IMG/VR virus record: IMGVR_UViG_3300003635_000023
Span: 1 to 25,894 of that record
Length of the DNA: 25,894 nt
Direction: 5' to 3' (one strand)
Origin: a virus
The translations under genes were made by a program, and so were the position numbers. The notes beneath the pieces were generated by a model. The model saw only the letters and a program-made list of their open reading frames with translations, was not told where the DNA came from and made no database searches. Below, piece after piece: positions 7,866 through 16,598 of the stretch (the first letter of the stretch is position 1; each line of letters begins with the position of its first letter).

Positions 7866-9908
7866 AGTTGAATCACCTGTGTTATCAGCAGCAACGATTG
7901 TCGCAGGCTCGTTGCCAGTGCCATCGTTGTCCGATACAACGTCGATGGAGCGGTCAGCGGAGAGAACAGTCACCGAGTCATCATTCTCTCCTGCCTCATC
8001 GCCCGCATCAGCCGTTGAATCGGCATCATCTGCGGGGGTATCAGACATTTCTTCTTCGTCGTCTTCGTCTTCTTCTTCGTCTCTGTGCTTGGAAGTCGAT
8101 GCAACAACGTCCATATACTCTTCGTGAGTGTCACCCGGAACCCACATCGTCTCACCGTCAAACTCCATCTGGTGGACGCCTGTGAGACCGTCAGTGTCTT
8201 CAACGAAAGCCATCGCGTCGTCCTTCGACGCAAACCGATGGTCTTCTGGTACTTCTCCGTGTTCAGCCATTTGTTCACTACCTCCGTGCATTTGAAGGTC
8301 AGAGTAACCAGCCGTCACGGTGAAGCCAGTCGATACAGGTTCGCCGTCCTGCATTTCGTGAACCTCTACCATCACAATGTCCTTCTCGTCATCAATGTGG
8401 ACAATCTTTCCGAACATCGCCGGGTTAACTTGCCACTCGACCATCTGACCTTCGCTAAATTCGGGCGCTTCGGCGGCTTCTTCCTCACCCCAGTCCTTGT
8501 CGAAAACTTCACTGGCGGTTTCGTTGACCCACTGCATAATACGGCTTTCCATTTCACTGGAAAGTCCATCAACAGCAGTCGCGCCACGTCCACCTTTTAC
8601 AGCGGAGAGAGCGTTCAACGAAAGCTCACCATCCGGTTCAACAACCGGAAGCTTTAAGTCTCCGTAAGACTCTGGAGGGAAGCCACCTCGCGCAATCAGG
8701 AAGTGATTCCCGATTGCATTTCGCGTATCCTCGTCAAGCTCACCAAAGTCAGTACCAGCTTCAAAGTCGTACTCACTGGCGAAATCTTCGAGGTTCGGAT
8801 TGTTCCATTCATCGGTGTGTTCGCCATCCCACTCAGGCGTGTGCATCGAGTAATCTGCAAGTTCTTCCACGTTCATCTCGTCTGCTTCAGATGCTCGTTC
8901 TTCCTCTTCATACTCGTGCATACCCTGACGGTCTTCGTCTGGCGTGTCACCTTCTTCTGGATACCGTTCCGGCTCTTCATCGTACTTGTGTGGGTTGCCG
9001 TCAAACTCTGCTCCTTCTGGAACGTCGTAGGACGACTGTTCTGCGGAATCCCACTCTTGGAGCGCCGAGAAGCGCTTTGCCATCAGTGTCTCGGTTGGTT
9101 GCCACTCACCTTCACTGTATTCGTACACGCGAAGAAGAGCAGCAGGATTTTGCTCCGTACCACTGACAGGTTGATTATTACTGATGTTCTGATTCTCGAT
9201 TGTTCCGTCGTAAACTACTTCCTCAATCCGAGCCGGTGTCGGATTTTCTTCATTGTTCATCACGCTGTCATTGAGTCCAGCAAGGACAAAATCGCCTTCC
9301 TTGAACTCTTGTAGCTCGTCACCGTCAACGTCAACGCCCATCATCTGAGCGCATTCGGCAGCGGAAAGTTCCGAAGACGGACCCATCTCGGCGGTGTTGC
9401 TCGGTGCAGCACCAGATGGGACAATACTCAAATTATCGAATTTGACTCTCTGAACCAACTTTGCACCGTTTTCGGCCTCCTCCATATTCTCAACGTCACC
9501 GTGATACCCACGGATAGAAACTTCGAGAAGACCATTCTTTACGCGCTCTGCAAGTTCCTCGTCGTATAGTTCGGCTTCGTACAGCACACCAACTCCATCT
9601 TTATAGGTAGTCGAAATAACTTCACCTACGACTCCTCGGGATGAATTGTCGTGGTCTTCCACAAGGGAACGACCTTCGAGGGAGTCTACGGCTGGCTTGA
9701 GCGCTTCTCGGGGCCACTTCTTCCGAATACCGGATTGACCACGAGTAACGTCACCTTCCCCAATAGCGATTCCGTGAATCGTCCACGGTGCATCACCTTC
9801 AAGTTCACTGGAAAGATGTGCGTTATTGCGTTCAAGTTCTACCGATTCTTGCTGTACACTCATATGTTGAAGTTCAGAAACAGCCAACTCAGTTGTGTCT
9901 CGTCTCAT
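7311..9908 (-). CDS. Prohead protease fused to scaffold
   Basis: A multidomain 865-residue protein. Residues ~20-175 look like a prohead serine protease: the His of EDHD (about 86), the Ser of EVSIRG (about 131) and the strand LSIVPSGAAPSN (160-171) fit the S78/U35-type fold. Residues ~390-470 carry a helical segment with NHFLIARGG and PVVEPDGEL. Residues ~484-540 form a tudor/KOW-like beta unit (GQMVEWQV...GKIVHI), and ~575-600 hold GLTGVHQMEFDG and the MWVPGDTHEEY segment. The last ~180 residues are a very acidic coiled coil expected of an internal scaffold. The protease would cleave scaffold and capsid arms inside the prohead. The ATG at 9908 sits at the end of a duplicated promoter module; TATA spacing suggests a leaderless message. 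Much longer than a lone protease. Confidence 0.75.
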   Translation of the reverse strand: MRRDTTELAVSELQHMSVQQESVELERNNAHLSSELEGDAPWTIHGIAIGEGDVTRGQSGIRKKWPREALKPAVDSLEGRSLVEDHDNSSRGVVGEVISTTYKDGVGVLYEAELYDEELAERVKNGLLEVSIRGYHGDVENMEEAENGAKLVQRVKFDNLSIVPSGAAPSNTAEMGPSSELSAAECAQMMGVDVDGDELQEFKEGDFVLAGLNDSVMNNEENPTPARIEEVVYDGTIENQNISNNQPVSGTEQNPAALLRVYEYSEGEWQPTETLMAKRFSALQEWDSAEQSSYDVPEGAEFDGNPHKYDEEPERYPEEGDTPDEDRQGMHEYEEEERASEADEMNVEELADYSMHTPEWDGEHTDEWNNPNLEDFASEYDFEAGTDFGELDEDTRNAIGNHFLIARGGFPPESYGDLKLPVVEPDGELSLNALSAVKGGRGATAVDGLSSEMESRIMQWVNETASEVFDKDWGEEEAAEAPEFSEGQMVEWQVNPAMFGKIVHIDDEKDIVMVEVHEMQDGEPVSTGFTVTAGYSDLQMHGGSEQMAEHGEVPEDHRFASKDDAMAFVEDTDGLTGVHQMEFDGETMWVPGDTHEEYMDVVASTSKHRDEEEDEDDEEEMSDTPADDADSTADAGDEAGENDDSVTVLSADRSIDVVSDNDGTGNEPATIVAADNTGDSTMTDEITQDELEELRRKADAYDELEEGDEGGADPSEAVEELREEFQSDLEELKERTAILDEVDRSDVEALQETDEPHIMESEKYEQLEEDVESVRSLYAEALSERTGVPAERIQDKWTLEEMREDLEDELEEGEELEGELTPDPQGADPDEEELEEAAEVEAGEGDSTSEEASEKQEEIRQRILE

Positions 9909-9939
9909 AATGCTTGTAATTAGGATGGGTACTTAAAAG
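9904..9939 (-). promoter_or_regulatory. Duplicated late promoter module, copy 1
   Basis: On the minus strand: CTTTTAA TATA box (9933-9939), 10 variable nt, then TAATTACAAGCATTATGAG ending in the protease start codon. The same TATA, spacing and 19-mer occur at 16594-16629. A TATA box ~27 nt before the ATG predicts a leaderless transcript. Confidence 0.7.
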
Positions 9940-10145
9940 GGTCCGATTCTTCTGTCCACAAGTGCGTAGACGACGAGTAAACACAGTACCAACAACGGCC
10001 ACAGCCATATACCCGATATGGAAGTGACGATAGTTAGCTTCTCAAGGACAGCCTCAAGCCAGAAAGTTGTCACTACTGTCAACGCAAAAAGCACTCGCGT
10101 TTTGAAGACGCTCTCTGTCTCCTCGTCGTCTATCTCTAAATCCAT
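9933..10145 (-). CDS. Small membrane protein with two predicted helices
   Basis: A 70-residue protein: an acidic N-terminus of ~12 residues, one hydrophobic helix (about residues 17-33, VLFALTVVTTFWLEAVL), a short turn with a lysine, and a second helix (about 45-63, GIWLWPLLVLCLLVVYALV), ending in RRIG. A two-helix small protein in a late operon could be a holin-like lysis factor, but no endolysin is visible next to it and haloarchaeal lysis is poorly understood, so the function is open. Its start lies just after the preceding gene's stop (spacing 2 nt). The duplicated promoter module overlaps its 3' end. Confidence 0.65.
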   Translation of the reverse strand: MDLEIDDEETESVFKTRVLFALTVVTTFWLEAVLEKLTIVTSISGIWLWPLLVLCLLVVYALVDRRIGPF

Positions 10146-10147
10146 AC

Positions 10148-10678
10148 TTATGAGTTCTGTAGCGTTTCAATCTCGACTTTGTGTTCACCTTGTTCGTCGC
10201 TATCTATAATAATGAGACCATAGTCAAGGTCTGTCAGAACACGTCTTCGTGAAATACCAAGTGTTCGTTGTGCGGATGTTCCTCCGGCATCTGATGTTGA
10301 ACTGATGCTTGCGTGACCAATCTGGTAACCGCCCGGATTTGTAAGAATATTAGCCGTTTCTGCACCATCAACATCCGTACCAACAGCGCTTGCGTCCGGT
10401 CCTGTCGGTGCGCCTGCTGCACCGTCACCTTCAACCTGTCGAATGGCGCTGTTCTGTTCACTGTGTTCAACAGGAACAGAAAAGTCTCCATCAACGTAAT
10501 TAGTAGAAGATGGGTCAACTGATACCATTATTACCTCAGCGTCAGTTGTGGATGATGGGGTTTTACGAATACTAATTTGGTCAATCACAGATTGTACAAG
10601 TGGTCTATCACTATCGGTTTGTATTATATTAAATACACTATCTTGTGCGTTTTTATGAAATTCAGAATCTTCTACCAT
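10148..10678 (-). CDS. Unknown late structural-type protein
   Basis: A 176-residue protein I do not recognise. The ATG at 10678 is chosen because GTGAGGATT precedes it at ribosome-binding distance; a GTG 12 nt further upstream is the alternative. The N-terminal ~60 residues are mixed alpha/beta (SVFNIIQTDSDRPLVQSVID, then a strand AEVIMVSVDP); the centre is a Gly/Ala/Asp/Thr-rich low-complexity stretch; the C-terminal ~30 residues form predicted strands (YGLIIIDSDEQGEHKVEIETL). Being packed between the portal block and the protease suggests a head role. Confidence 0.6.
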   Translation of the reverse strand: MVEDSEFHKNAQDSVFNIIQTDSDRPLVQSVIDQISIRKTPSSTTDAEVIMVSVDPSSTNYVDGDFSVPVEHSEQNSAIRQVEGDGAAGAPTGPDASAVGTDVDGAETANILTNPGGYQIGHASISSTSDAGGTSAQRTLGISRRRVLTDLDYGLIIIDSDEQGEHKVEIETLQNS

Positions 10679-10690
10679 AGTAATCCTCAC

Positions 10691-11302
10691 TTAGAAGCGA
10701 TTTCTCCAGAGTTCTGTGCCAAGAACTTCGTCTTTGAGTGCAGCACAGAATCGGGACGGACTACGAATATCTCCGACCATCTGTGCGCGGCACGTTGTAA
10801 ATGTTCCGCCGAGTGAAGCCCACGCATCGAGAACCGATGCACGGTCCCACCCTTCTGGAAGCTCACTAAATCCAACTTCAGGGTCGTCAACTCCCCGAAT
10901 ATTCAGTAGTTCGTCAACATTGTCAACGTCGTGCTTGTCACATAACATCCGCTCCTTCGCTCGCTGAAGCTCGGCGTAATCGTGTGGGTTGTCCGTGTAT
11001 TGATACACTTCTGCCATCTCAGCCTTACCAGCGAGGTCCTTTGCATCTGCGTCATCGTCTGCGAAACTTTCGCCGTCGTATTCAGACAGGTCAGACGCCC
11101 TGAAGACACCATTACCGCCTCCTGTGAGTCCCACGATGTACGCAGGAGAATCGGATGATGCTTCAACGTCTACCGTTTCAGGTTCATCATCGTCACCTTC
11201 TGGTGCGCCAGTCGGGAACTCAAAGTCTGTTGTCATCTTTCCGGTAATGACACCGGGACCTTCAGGTGTTTCGACTCTGTTTCCTTCTTTGAACTCAACC
11301 AT
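10691..11302 (-). CDS. Unknown protein with SH3/KOW-like N-terminus
   Basis: A 203-residue acidic protein. The start at 11302 is chosen because this ATG lies inside the last codons of the portal gene (AATGGTTGA), a usual coupled arrangement; longer versions would overlap the portal further and begin with an atypically basic stretch. Residues 1-25 (FKEGNRVETPEGPGVI) look like a small SH3/KOW-type barrel as also seen inside the protease fusion. Residues ~100-140 form a charged helix region containing RMLCDKHDVDNVDELL. The C-terminal segment has SPSRFCAALKDEVLGTELW. No known family is evident; a capsid-associated role is plausible from position. Confidence 0.6.
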   Translation of the reverse strand: MVEFKEGNRVETPEGPGVITGKMTTDFEFPTGAPEGDDDEPETVDVEASSDSPAYIVGLTGGGNGVFRASDLSEYDGESFADDDADAKDLAGKAEMAEVYQYTDNPHDYAELQRAKERMLCDKHDVDNVDELLNIRGVDDPEVGFSELPEGWDRASVLDAWASLGGTFTTCRAQMVGDIRSPSRFCAALKDEVLGTELWRNRF

Positions 11303-13688
11303 TGTTTTCAACCTCAATGCCGTACTTATCCTCAAGCTTTTCGAGAGTGAACACACTGCCTTCCTCGGGGGTCGCGTGTGTTAACTCTTCGCCGTCTTCT
11401 GTTTCTACGACTGGCACAATCTCTGTGTCGCAGCCGAAGTGCCACGGCGGTACTTGTGGAAGCGGGTCAAATCCACTGTATATATAAGCCCCGCTCGCTG
11501 CATCAGTCCACTGTTCACTCAGCGACTCCTCAGAGTCGAACCGAGCGATGGCAGGTTCACCGTCACCGCAGCCAACAAGCTGCTGACAAACCTGTGTCGT
11601 GCCCTCTCCACAGGTGTTGATAGGTTGCACTCCCACAACATCCTCGTGGTTCTCGAACTCGATAAGCTTCGTCGTGTTGACGGCAGACTGCATCTCCATA
11701 TGTGCAATCAGTCGTGCCCGTTGACGCAGCTTATCTCGCGTGAACGTGGCCTTGATGCGCTCCACGATGTTTTGCATTTCTTCGCCAGACTGTGCGCCTC
11801 GCGTAACGTGTTCGCTAATACGGTCTCCTAAGTCGTTAACAGCACGCTCCGTCGCTCTCATTACGTTGTTGGAAAACTGTGTCGTATTATTTCTGTGTGT
11901 TGTGTTGTACGACGCTGTGTAGTCCAACTGTGTGTCGCTCTCAAGAGTCGTGAGCGTGTCTCTGACAACTTCTTCCATCACCGAGGGTGATACATCCCGT
12001 AAGTCGCTGGAATCCATTGCCGACCGGCTCGCTCGCGTATTGATGGTATCAATCTGCGTCATCGCATTTCGGGGTGCGTTCCGGTACTGGTCACGTAATC
12101 TCTGGACAACGTTGTTTACGTAACCCTCGAACACACTGTCGATGGCTGACGTAAGTTGTCGCCGCTGTGGATTCGTTCCGACGAACCGTGGGTCAGCAAG
12201 CTCTGCGGTCCAGATGTTTTCCTCTTCGTCTTCGGGGGAGTCAGAGTCCGACTGCTCCCCATCCTGCTCTTGCTCGTCGTTGTTCTGCTGACCCTGATTC
12301 TGGTTTCCCGAACCATCTCCAGTCTCGTTCTGTCCACTGGTGTCGTTGCCGCCATCGTTACCTTTACCACGGTAGTCGATAACGTTCTGGTTCGGTCCAA
12401 CCTCTTCGTTCTGCTCGTTCGGTCTTCCCATCTTGAACTTCACTTCGTCAACGTCTTCGTCAGAGAGACCGAACATCTCCTGAGACTTCTCCTGTACGAT
12501 TTCGGAGAACTCAGACTCCATCTCACGACGTGCTTCCTTCAGTTGGCGCTGAATGTCGCGCTCCTGAGACTGTGAGACGAACTGGTTAATCTGACTCTCG
12601 AACGCACCGAGCGTGTACTTCGGCATCGGCATCGCAGTCAAGATGTAGTCAAGGTCGAACTGCAAGTATTCGGCAATGTCAGCGACCTCACCAGAGATAG
12701 TCTTTACGCTCACGTCACCACGGACACCTTGCTTGAGTCCGGGCTGGAAGTTATCCATATCGTGTGCGTTCATAAACCTGTCAATGTCGTCTCGCTCCCA
12801 CGGCTGCTCTTCGCTACCGAAGAGGAATAGCCAGAGGGGATATGCCTTGGACGCGATAGCTTCGTCGTTGTCCTGAAGTTTCTTCTTCAGACCTTCGACA
12901 CGAGAGCTAACGGACTCGATTCTCGATGTACCGAAAATCTCACCAACGTCAGCGTCACGAGTAAGCGGGACAATCTGCTCAGAGGTCCAGTACTGCGTGT
13001 ACTCGTCATTTCGACGCCATCTGTTCGTCGTCACGTCCTGCTGATATGCAGCAGCGAGACCATCAGACGTAGTAGGCACGTCGTCAACAGTAACGTTCGG
13101 GTCGTCGGCAAAGATTTCCCGTGGCCGTTCTGGTGGAAGGAGCATCGCCTGTCGCGGCATTGTGTTCACTTCCACTGTCTCGGCATTGATAAGCTTGACA
13201 CCGTACAGAATGTCGTTGTCTTCGCGTGCTGGAACCTTCTCGATGAGTGCAGTCCCACGCACTTCACGCTGTACAGCGGCCTTCTTAAGCAGCTTCATTA
13301 CGTCTCTGTCGCTCTTTCCGCTGACGATAGCTGCGTTCGAGAGCCACTGCTCGATGCGCTCGATTTCGTCTTCGGAAAGTACTTCGGCTTCAACTCTGTA
13401 TCCGGGTTCTACGACCTGTCGTGCGAACGACGTAATCGGTTCTCGGATGAGCGGCGTGGTCTCGAATTGACGCCAGTAGCGGCGCATTCTGTCTTTCGGT
13501 GGCTTCGAGCGATTGAAGTCACCCTTCGAGATGTGTGGCCGGTTAGCGAACTGGTCCTGACTCCGAGGAGCAGGCTTTCCTGATTGGTTCGCAAGCTCTT
13601 CGGTGTCAGGCGTGCCACCAGTCTCGGTTGCACGACCACCACCGCCGCCAAGAATCCGACTTCGTAGATTTGCTGTATTATTCGCCAC
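11295..13688 (-). CDS. Portal protein fused to MuF-type head morphogenesis domain
   Basis: A 797-residue fusion. Residues ~70-420 are portal-like: RRYWRQFETTPLIREPITSF, a wing with KAAVQREVRGTALIEKV, a clip/stem with SSRVEGLKKKLQDNDEAIASKAYPLW (~261-286) and a crown helix rich in Glu/Arg (~375-400). Residues ~425-490 form a Gln/Asn/Asp/Glu-rich linker. Residues ~500-765 resemble phage Mu gpF: AHMEMQSAVNTTKLIEFE (~662-679), a Cys-containing segment with VCQQLVG, and the PPWHFGCDTEIVPV signature (~747-760). The portal is the DNA gate at one vertex; MuF domains help head assembly. The start is GTG at 13688, preceded by AAGGTGATTAAT. Separate genes in many phages, fused here. Confidence 0.8.
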   Translation of the reverse strand: MANNTANLRSRILGGGGGRATETGGTPDTEELANQSGKPAPRSQDQFANRPHISKGDFNRSKPPKDRMRRYWRQFETTPLIREPITSFARQVVEPGYRVEAEVLSEDEIERIEQWLSNAAIVSGKSDRDVMKLLKKAAVQREVRGTALIEKVPAREDNDILYGVKLINAETVEVNTMPRQAMLLPPERPREIFADDPNVTVDDVPTTSDGLAAAYQQDVTTNRWRRNDEYTQYWTSEQIVPLTRDADVGEIFGTSRIESVSSRVEGLKKKLQDNDEAIASKAYPLWLFLFGSEEQPWERDDIDRFMNAHDMDNFQPGLKQGVRGDVSVKTISGEVADIAEYLQFDLDYILTAMPMPKYTLGAFESQINQFVSQSQERDIQRQLKEARREMESEFSEIVQEKSQEMFGLSDEDVDEVKFKMGRPNEQNEEVGPNQNVIDYRGKGNDGGNDTSGQNETGDGSGNQNQGQQNNDEQEQDGEQSDSDSPEDEEENIWTAELADPRFVGTNPQRRQLTSAIDSVFEGYVNNVVQRLRDQYRNAPRNAMTQIDTINTRASRSAMDSSDLRDVSPSVMEEVVRDTLTTLESDTQLDYTASYNTTHRNNTTQFSNNVMRATERAVNDLGDRISEHVTRGAQSGEEMQNIVERIKATFTRDKLRQRARLIAHMEMQSAVNTTKLIEFENHEDVVGVQPINTCGEGTTQVCQQLVGCGDGEPAIARFDSEESLSEQWTDAASGAYIYSGFDPLPQVPPWHFGCDTEIVPVVETEDGEELTHATPEEGSVFTLEKLEDKYGIEVENNG

Positions 13689-13699
13689 GATTAATCACC

Positions 13700-14089
13700 T
13701 TACTGTTGTAGGTCCTCGTAGATTCGCACGCCGACGAATCCATCTGTCGGGAACGTCCGTTCCTGCGAGGTGGAATCGTCAACGACGACAATTTCGAGGT
13801 CGTAATTGCCTTCTGCGTCTGTTTCTGCGCTACTCCACTCATATTTGACTTGACCGTCAACTTCATCAACGACGGTCATTGCTACACCATCAATCTGCTT
13901 GGAAGAAAGGTCAGACCCTTCTTCGTTCATATGTAGCTCTGGTGTCTTGCCGGTCAAGTCGTATGGGTCACCGTTGTGAAGCAGTTGTGCCTCGAATACT
14001 GGGAGTGTATCGCCAGCCTTGAGGGTCGTTCCCTGCTCCACGTCAACTGTTGCTTGTGTCATAGTTGTAGTAAATTCTATTTGCGCCAT
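13700..14089 (-). CDS. Ig-like / BppU N-terminal-like protein
   Basis: A 129-residue beta-sandwich protein: GDTLPVFEAQLLHNGDPYDLTG, then a strand TPELHMN, GQVKYEWSSAETDAEGNYDLEIVVV and a final TFPTDGFVGVRIYE. This order (strand, DLTG loop, W-S-x-x-(D/E)T, G-x-Y, T-F-P) is what I associate with the BppU N-terminal / phage Ig-like domain found on baseplates or virion surfaces. It lies between large terminase and portal, so it may be a virion surface protein rather than baseplate. The start could be ATG 14089 or ATG 14062; a perfect inverted repeat with TATA sequence lies at 14090-14109. Confidence 0.6.
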   Translation of the reverse strand: MAQIEFTTTMTQATVDVEQGTTLKAGDTLPVFEAQLLHNGDPYDLTGKTPELHMNEEGSDLSSKQIDGVAMTVVDEVDGQVKYEWSSAETDAEGNYDLEIVVVDDSTSQERTFPTDGFVGVRIYEDLQQ

Positions 14090-14109
14090 TGTTATAATCT
14101 ATTATAACA
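14090..14109. promoter_or_regulatory. Inverted repeat with TATA sequence
   Basis: TGTTATAA / TTATAACA (8-bp arms, 4-nt spacer) directly upstream of the Ig-like gene. If it acts as the TATA box, transcription would begin near 14078 and favour the second ATG (14062); it may also be an operator. Confidence 0.45.
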
Positions 14110-14121
14110 TCTCTAATATTT

Positions 14122-15462
14122 TCAACGGACACTGCCAAGATTAAAAGGCTTCATACTCTCCTTGTCCGACAGAGCCGTGTTCTTCTTATTTTTTGCCCAC
14201 ACAGCGAGTGCGAGCGAGTCACAGAAGTCGTCGTGACCGCCAGACGGGTGTGCAATCTTTAGCTTGCCTGTACTCGTGTAATCGTACTCCAGCGCCGTAA
14301 GCTGCTGCTTCATCGTGTTCGAGTCACGGCCAGCGTTTGGCTCGAAGCGGAACGTCAGCGCACGGTTCTGGAAGTTGTTCTTCAGGTTGGAATAGATGGA
14401 CTGCTTTTTGTCGTTCGTGAACTTGACACCTTCCACTTTTTGACCGAGGTCTTCCTGTACTTGGTCAACCACACCAGCACCGAGACCAGTCTGGTCGATA
14501 AGGATTTTGTCGTACTGGTTGTACTTGTCAAGTTCTCGAATACGTCCCATCGCGTCCGTAAGCTGCTTGCTCTTTGTGTGTTCAATGTCGAAGATGTTTC
14601 CGTTTCCGTCAACAGAGATGTACACAGATTCGTCTTCACCAGTGTGAGCAAGGTCTACGCCGAGGTATGCGTCGTTGGTCTCCCGAGTAACTGGGTGTCC
14701 AACGGCGACTTCCTCGTGCGTCACTTCTTCCTCCGTGAAGTACGCATCCGCGTTCTCATCGAACTCTCCACGAATCTCGCGCTTGAACTGCATTGGCGTG
14801 AGGTTGTTCCGCTGTCGCTCTATGAATTTCTCTGGTACACGCGGATTCTTCCACGTCGGAACTTGTTGAACGAAGTAGTCGTTCTCGTCCCGTTCGGCTT
14901 CATCGAAGCGCTTGTAGAAGAAGCCACGCTTGCCGCGTGGTGTGGAAATCATCACGAACTGGTTCTCACCAACAGCGAGGAACGGCATCAGGACTTCTTG
15001 GAAAATCTCCTCGGGAACGTAAGCTGCCTCGTCTACGATAAGGAGGTCAGCCCCGTATCCACGAATATTAGAGCCATCACGACCAAGAGGTAAACACACA
15101 ATGCGCGAACCGTTAGAGAAGTTAATCTCCGTTCGCGTCTCTCGCTGGATTCCCCATTCGTCGCTTTCAGCCTTACTGCCTCGCATCTCCGACTTGATTT
15201 GTCGGAACAGTTCCATCGACTGGCGCTGTGTCTTCGCTGTCAGCAGCACTTCTGCTTCAGCGTGCGTGATAGCGTACCAGAGCGCTTTCCACGAAGCAGA
15301 GCGTGACTTACCAACACGACGGCCAGCTACGAAAAGCTTTCGATTATTGGCGGAGTCCAAAAATTCCTTCTGGTAGTCGAACGGCTCGACACCGATAAAT
15401 TCCTCTACGAAGTACGAGGGTTCAGTGACAAGCCGCTTCAGGTCGAGGTCTTCACCAATCAT
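14122..15462 (-). CDS. terL: Terminase large subunit (DNA packaging ATPase-nuclease)
   Basis: A 446-residue packaging motor. N-terminal ATPase: Walker A GRRVGKS (about 47-53), Walker B LLIVDEA (140-146, with catalytic Glu145), coupling motif STPRGK (173-178). C-terminal RNase H-fold nuclease: first Asp in YLGVDLAHTG (270), second in ILIDQTGLGAG (323), third cluster in GHDDFCDSLALAVW (411-415). All key residues look present, so the enzyme should be active: it cuts concatemeric viral DNA and pumps it through the portal. Its ATG overlaps the preceding stop (ATGA), so translation is coupled to the unknown upstream gene. Normal length for the family. Confidence 0.95.
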   Translation of the reverse strand: MIGEDLDLKRLVTEPSYFVEEFIGVEPFDYQKEFLDSANNRKLFVAGRRVGKSRSASWKALWYAITHAEAEVLLTAKTQRQSMELFRQIKSEMRGSKAESDEWGIQRETRTEINFSNGSRIVCLPLGRDGSNIRGYGADLLIVDEAAYVPEEIFQEVLMPFLAVGENQFVMISTPRGKRGFFYKRFDEAERDENDYFVQQVPTWKNPRVPEKFIERQRNNLTPMQFKREIRGEFDENADAYFTEEEVTHEEVAVGHPVTRETNDAYLGVDLAHTGEDESVYISVDGNGNIFDIEHTKSKQLTDAMGRIRELDKYNQYDKILIDQTGLGAGVVDQVQEDLGQKVEGVKFTNDKKQSIYSNLKNNFQNRALTFRFEPNAGRDSNTMKQQLTALEYDYTSTGKLKIAHPSGGHDDFCDSLALAVWAKNKKNTALSDKESMKPFNLGSVR

Positions 15463-15860
15463 TGTTCGAATGGAACCTCCGAAATCTTTTCTTCGAGTCT
15501 CTCACTTGCAGAGAGCATATATGCGAATCCCGGCTCGACAAGCAAGACCCAGTGAATGTGCCCATTGTCGAGGACTGTGTGTTCCTCGATGAACCTCTCG
15601 GGTAGACCGAGTACGTTACCGGGCACACCCGGCTCGGCATCAAGCTCGAAGTACGGTGATTCTGTCATTCCAACACGCGCCCACGGCGGAGCGTCTGTCT
15701 GTTGGTAAATTGACGAGTCGATGTAATCGTAGAGCGTTTGCTCGATTACTGGCCCATCGTCGTAGGCCTGCACTTCCATTCGAGCGCCGTAGTAGCCAGC
15801 ACTGAACGGTTCGATTGGCGTGTCGGCAAACTCGCTCGCATTCGACCAGCCTTCACTCAT
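15459..15860 (-). CDS. Unknown protein between terminase genes
   Basis: A 133-residue acidic protein overlapping both neighbours by 4 nt (ATGA at each end), which strongly suggests it is made in step with the two terminase subunits. It is mainly beta: YYGARMEVQAYDDGPVIEQ, a W-containing centre, and HIHWVLLVEPGFAYML followed by a short C-terminal helix. I do not recognise a family. Tight packing suggests a packaging or head-joining accessory. Confidence 0.6.
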   Translation of the reverse strand: MSEGWSNASEFADTPIEPFSAGYYGARMEVQAYDDGPVIEQTLYDYIDSSIYQQTDAPPWARVGMTESPYFELDAEPGVPGNVLGLPERFIEEHTVLDNGHIHWVLLVEPGFAYMLSASERLEEKISEVPFEQ

Positions 15861-16558
15861 TCGTCATCACCTTCAGCCTCTTTTCGGAGTGCGGCGAGTT
15901 GTTCTGCAATCGACTCGCCACTCTGTGCCTTCTGACTCTCGGGGTCATCGAGCAGGCCAAGTTCCTTCATCTTTCGCGTCATCGTTCTGTCGAGGCGGTC
16001 GTAGGCGACGTTGATAGGGTTCTCCTCGTCTTCCGTGACGAGTTCCCCGTCTCGCATCACTGGGTCACCCTCGTCGTCGCGTACAATGTTTTCCTGAATG
16101 AGACCTTCCTCGGCAGTGTAGTCGTTAGCTCCGCGCTTCTTGTGCATATCAATCGCAATTTCGCGGAGCATCTGGAACTTCTGGAAGTTGTCTGCATTAA
16201 AGGGTGCATCGTTCAACATCGAGCGTACAAGCTCGTCAACCCACGCCTTCTCAATCTCTCCGAGGTTCTCGTAGTAGTTCGAGCGCTCGGTGTAGAGATT
16301 GTGCTTGGCAGCGTTGACGTTGTTCTTCGGTGCGCCACTCTTGCCACCGTGATAGGCACACCGACCAGCGCCAACGTGGTCAGTCTTGTATCCTGCTCGG
16401 TTGTTACAGTATCCTTTAAAGTACTGATTCTCCTTCTCGTCTTCATCTTCCCACCCCCACCGTCGTGCGTTACAGTCAAAGTCGGGGTCCTTCTTCGGAA
16501 CATCATCCATTGGTTCCCCAATGAGTTCCTCTTCGTCGGGTGTGTCTTGCTCAGTCAT
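15857..16558 (-). CDS. terS: Terminase small subunit-like protein with zinc knuckle
   Basis: A 233-residue protein. Residues ~45-75 hold C-N-x-R-AGY-x-T-DHVGAG-R-C-x-x-H-GG, a compact Cys/His knuckle that I associate with terminase small subunits of haloviruses and actinophages, followed by a long helical central domain (about 80-140) and an acidic C-terminal tail. Small subunits bind the viral packaging site and deliver DNA to the large subunit. The ATG at 16558 is chosen over GTG 16567 because GGTGATT precedes it; its first bases overlap the stop of a 15-codon uORF. Confidence 0.7.
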   Translation of the reverse strand: MTEQDTPDEEELIGEPMDDVPKKDPDFDCNARRWGWEDEDEKENQYFKGYCNNRAGYKTDHVGAGRCAYHGGKSGAPKNNVNAAKHNLYTERSNYYENLGEIEKAWVDELVRSMLNDAPFNADNFQKFQMLREIAIDMHKKRGANDYTAEEGLIQENIVRDDEGDPVMRDGELVTEDEENPINVAYDRLDRTMTRKMKELGLLDDPESQKAQSGESIAEQLAALRKEAEGDDE

Positions 16559-16598
16559 AGTAATCACCGTGTGGGAGTCGGGCGCAGTTGGTCCTCAT
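16551..16598 (-). CDS. Leaderless 15-codon uORF before terS
   Basis: Begins at the ATG of the duplicated TAATTACAAGCATTATGAG module, reads MRTNCARLPHGDYYD, and stops with TGA inside the start region of terS (TATGACTGAG). The TATA box at 16623-16629 places the transcription start at about the ATG. It probably lets a leaderless mRNA load ribosomes that then reinitiate on terS, or tunes terS output. The same ATG context starts the protease gene at 9908. Confidence 0.5.
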   Translation of the reverse strand: MRTNCARLPHGDYYD

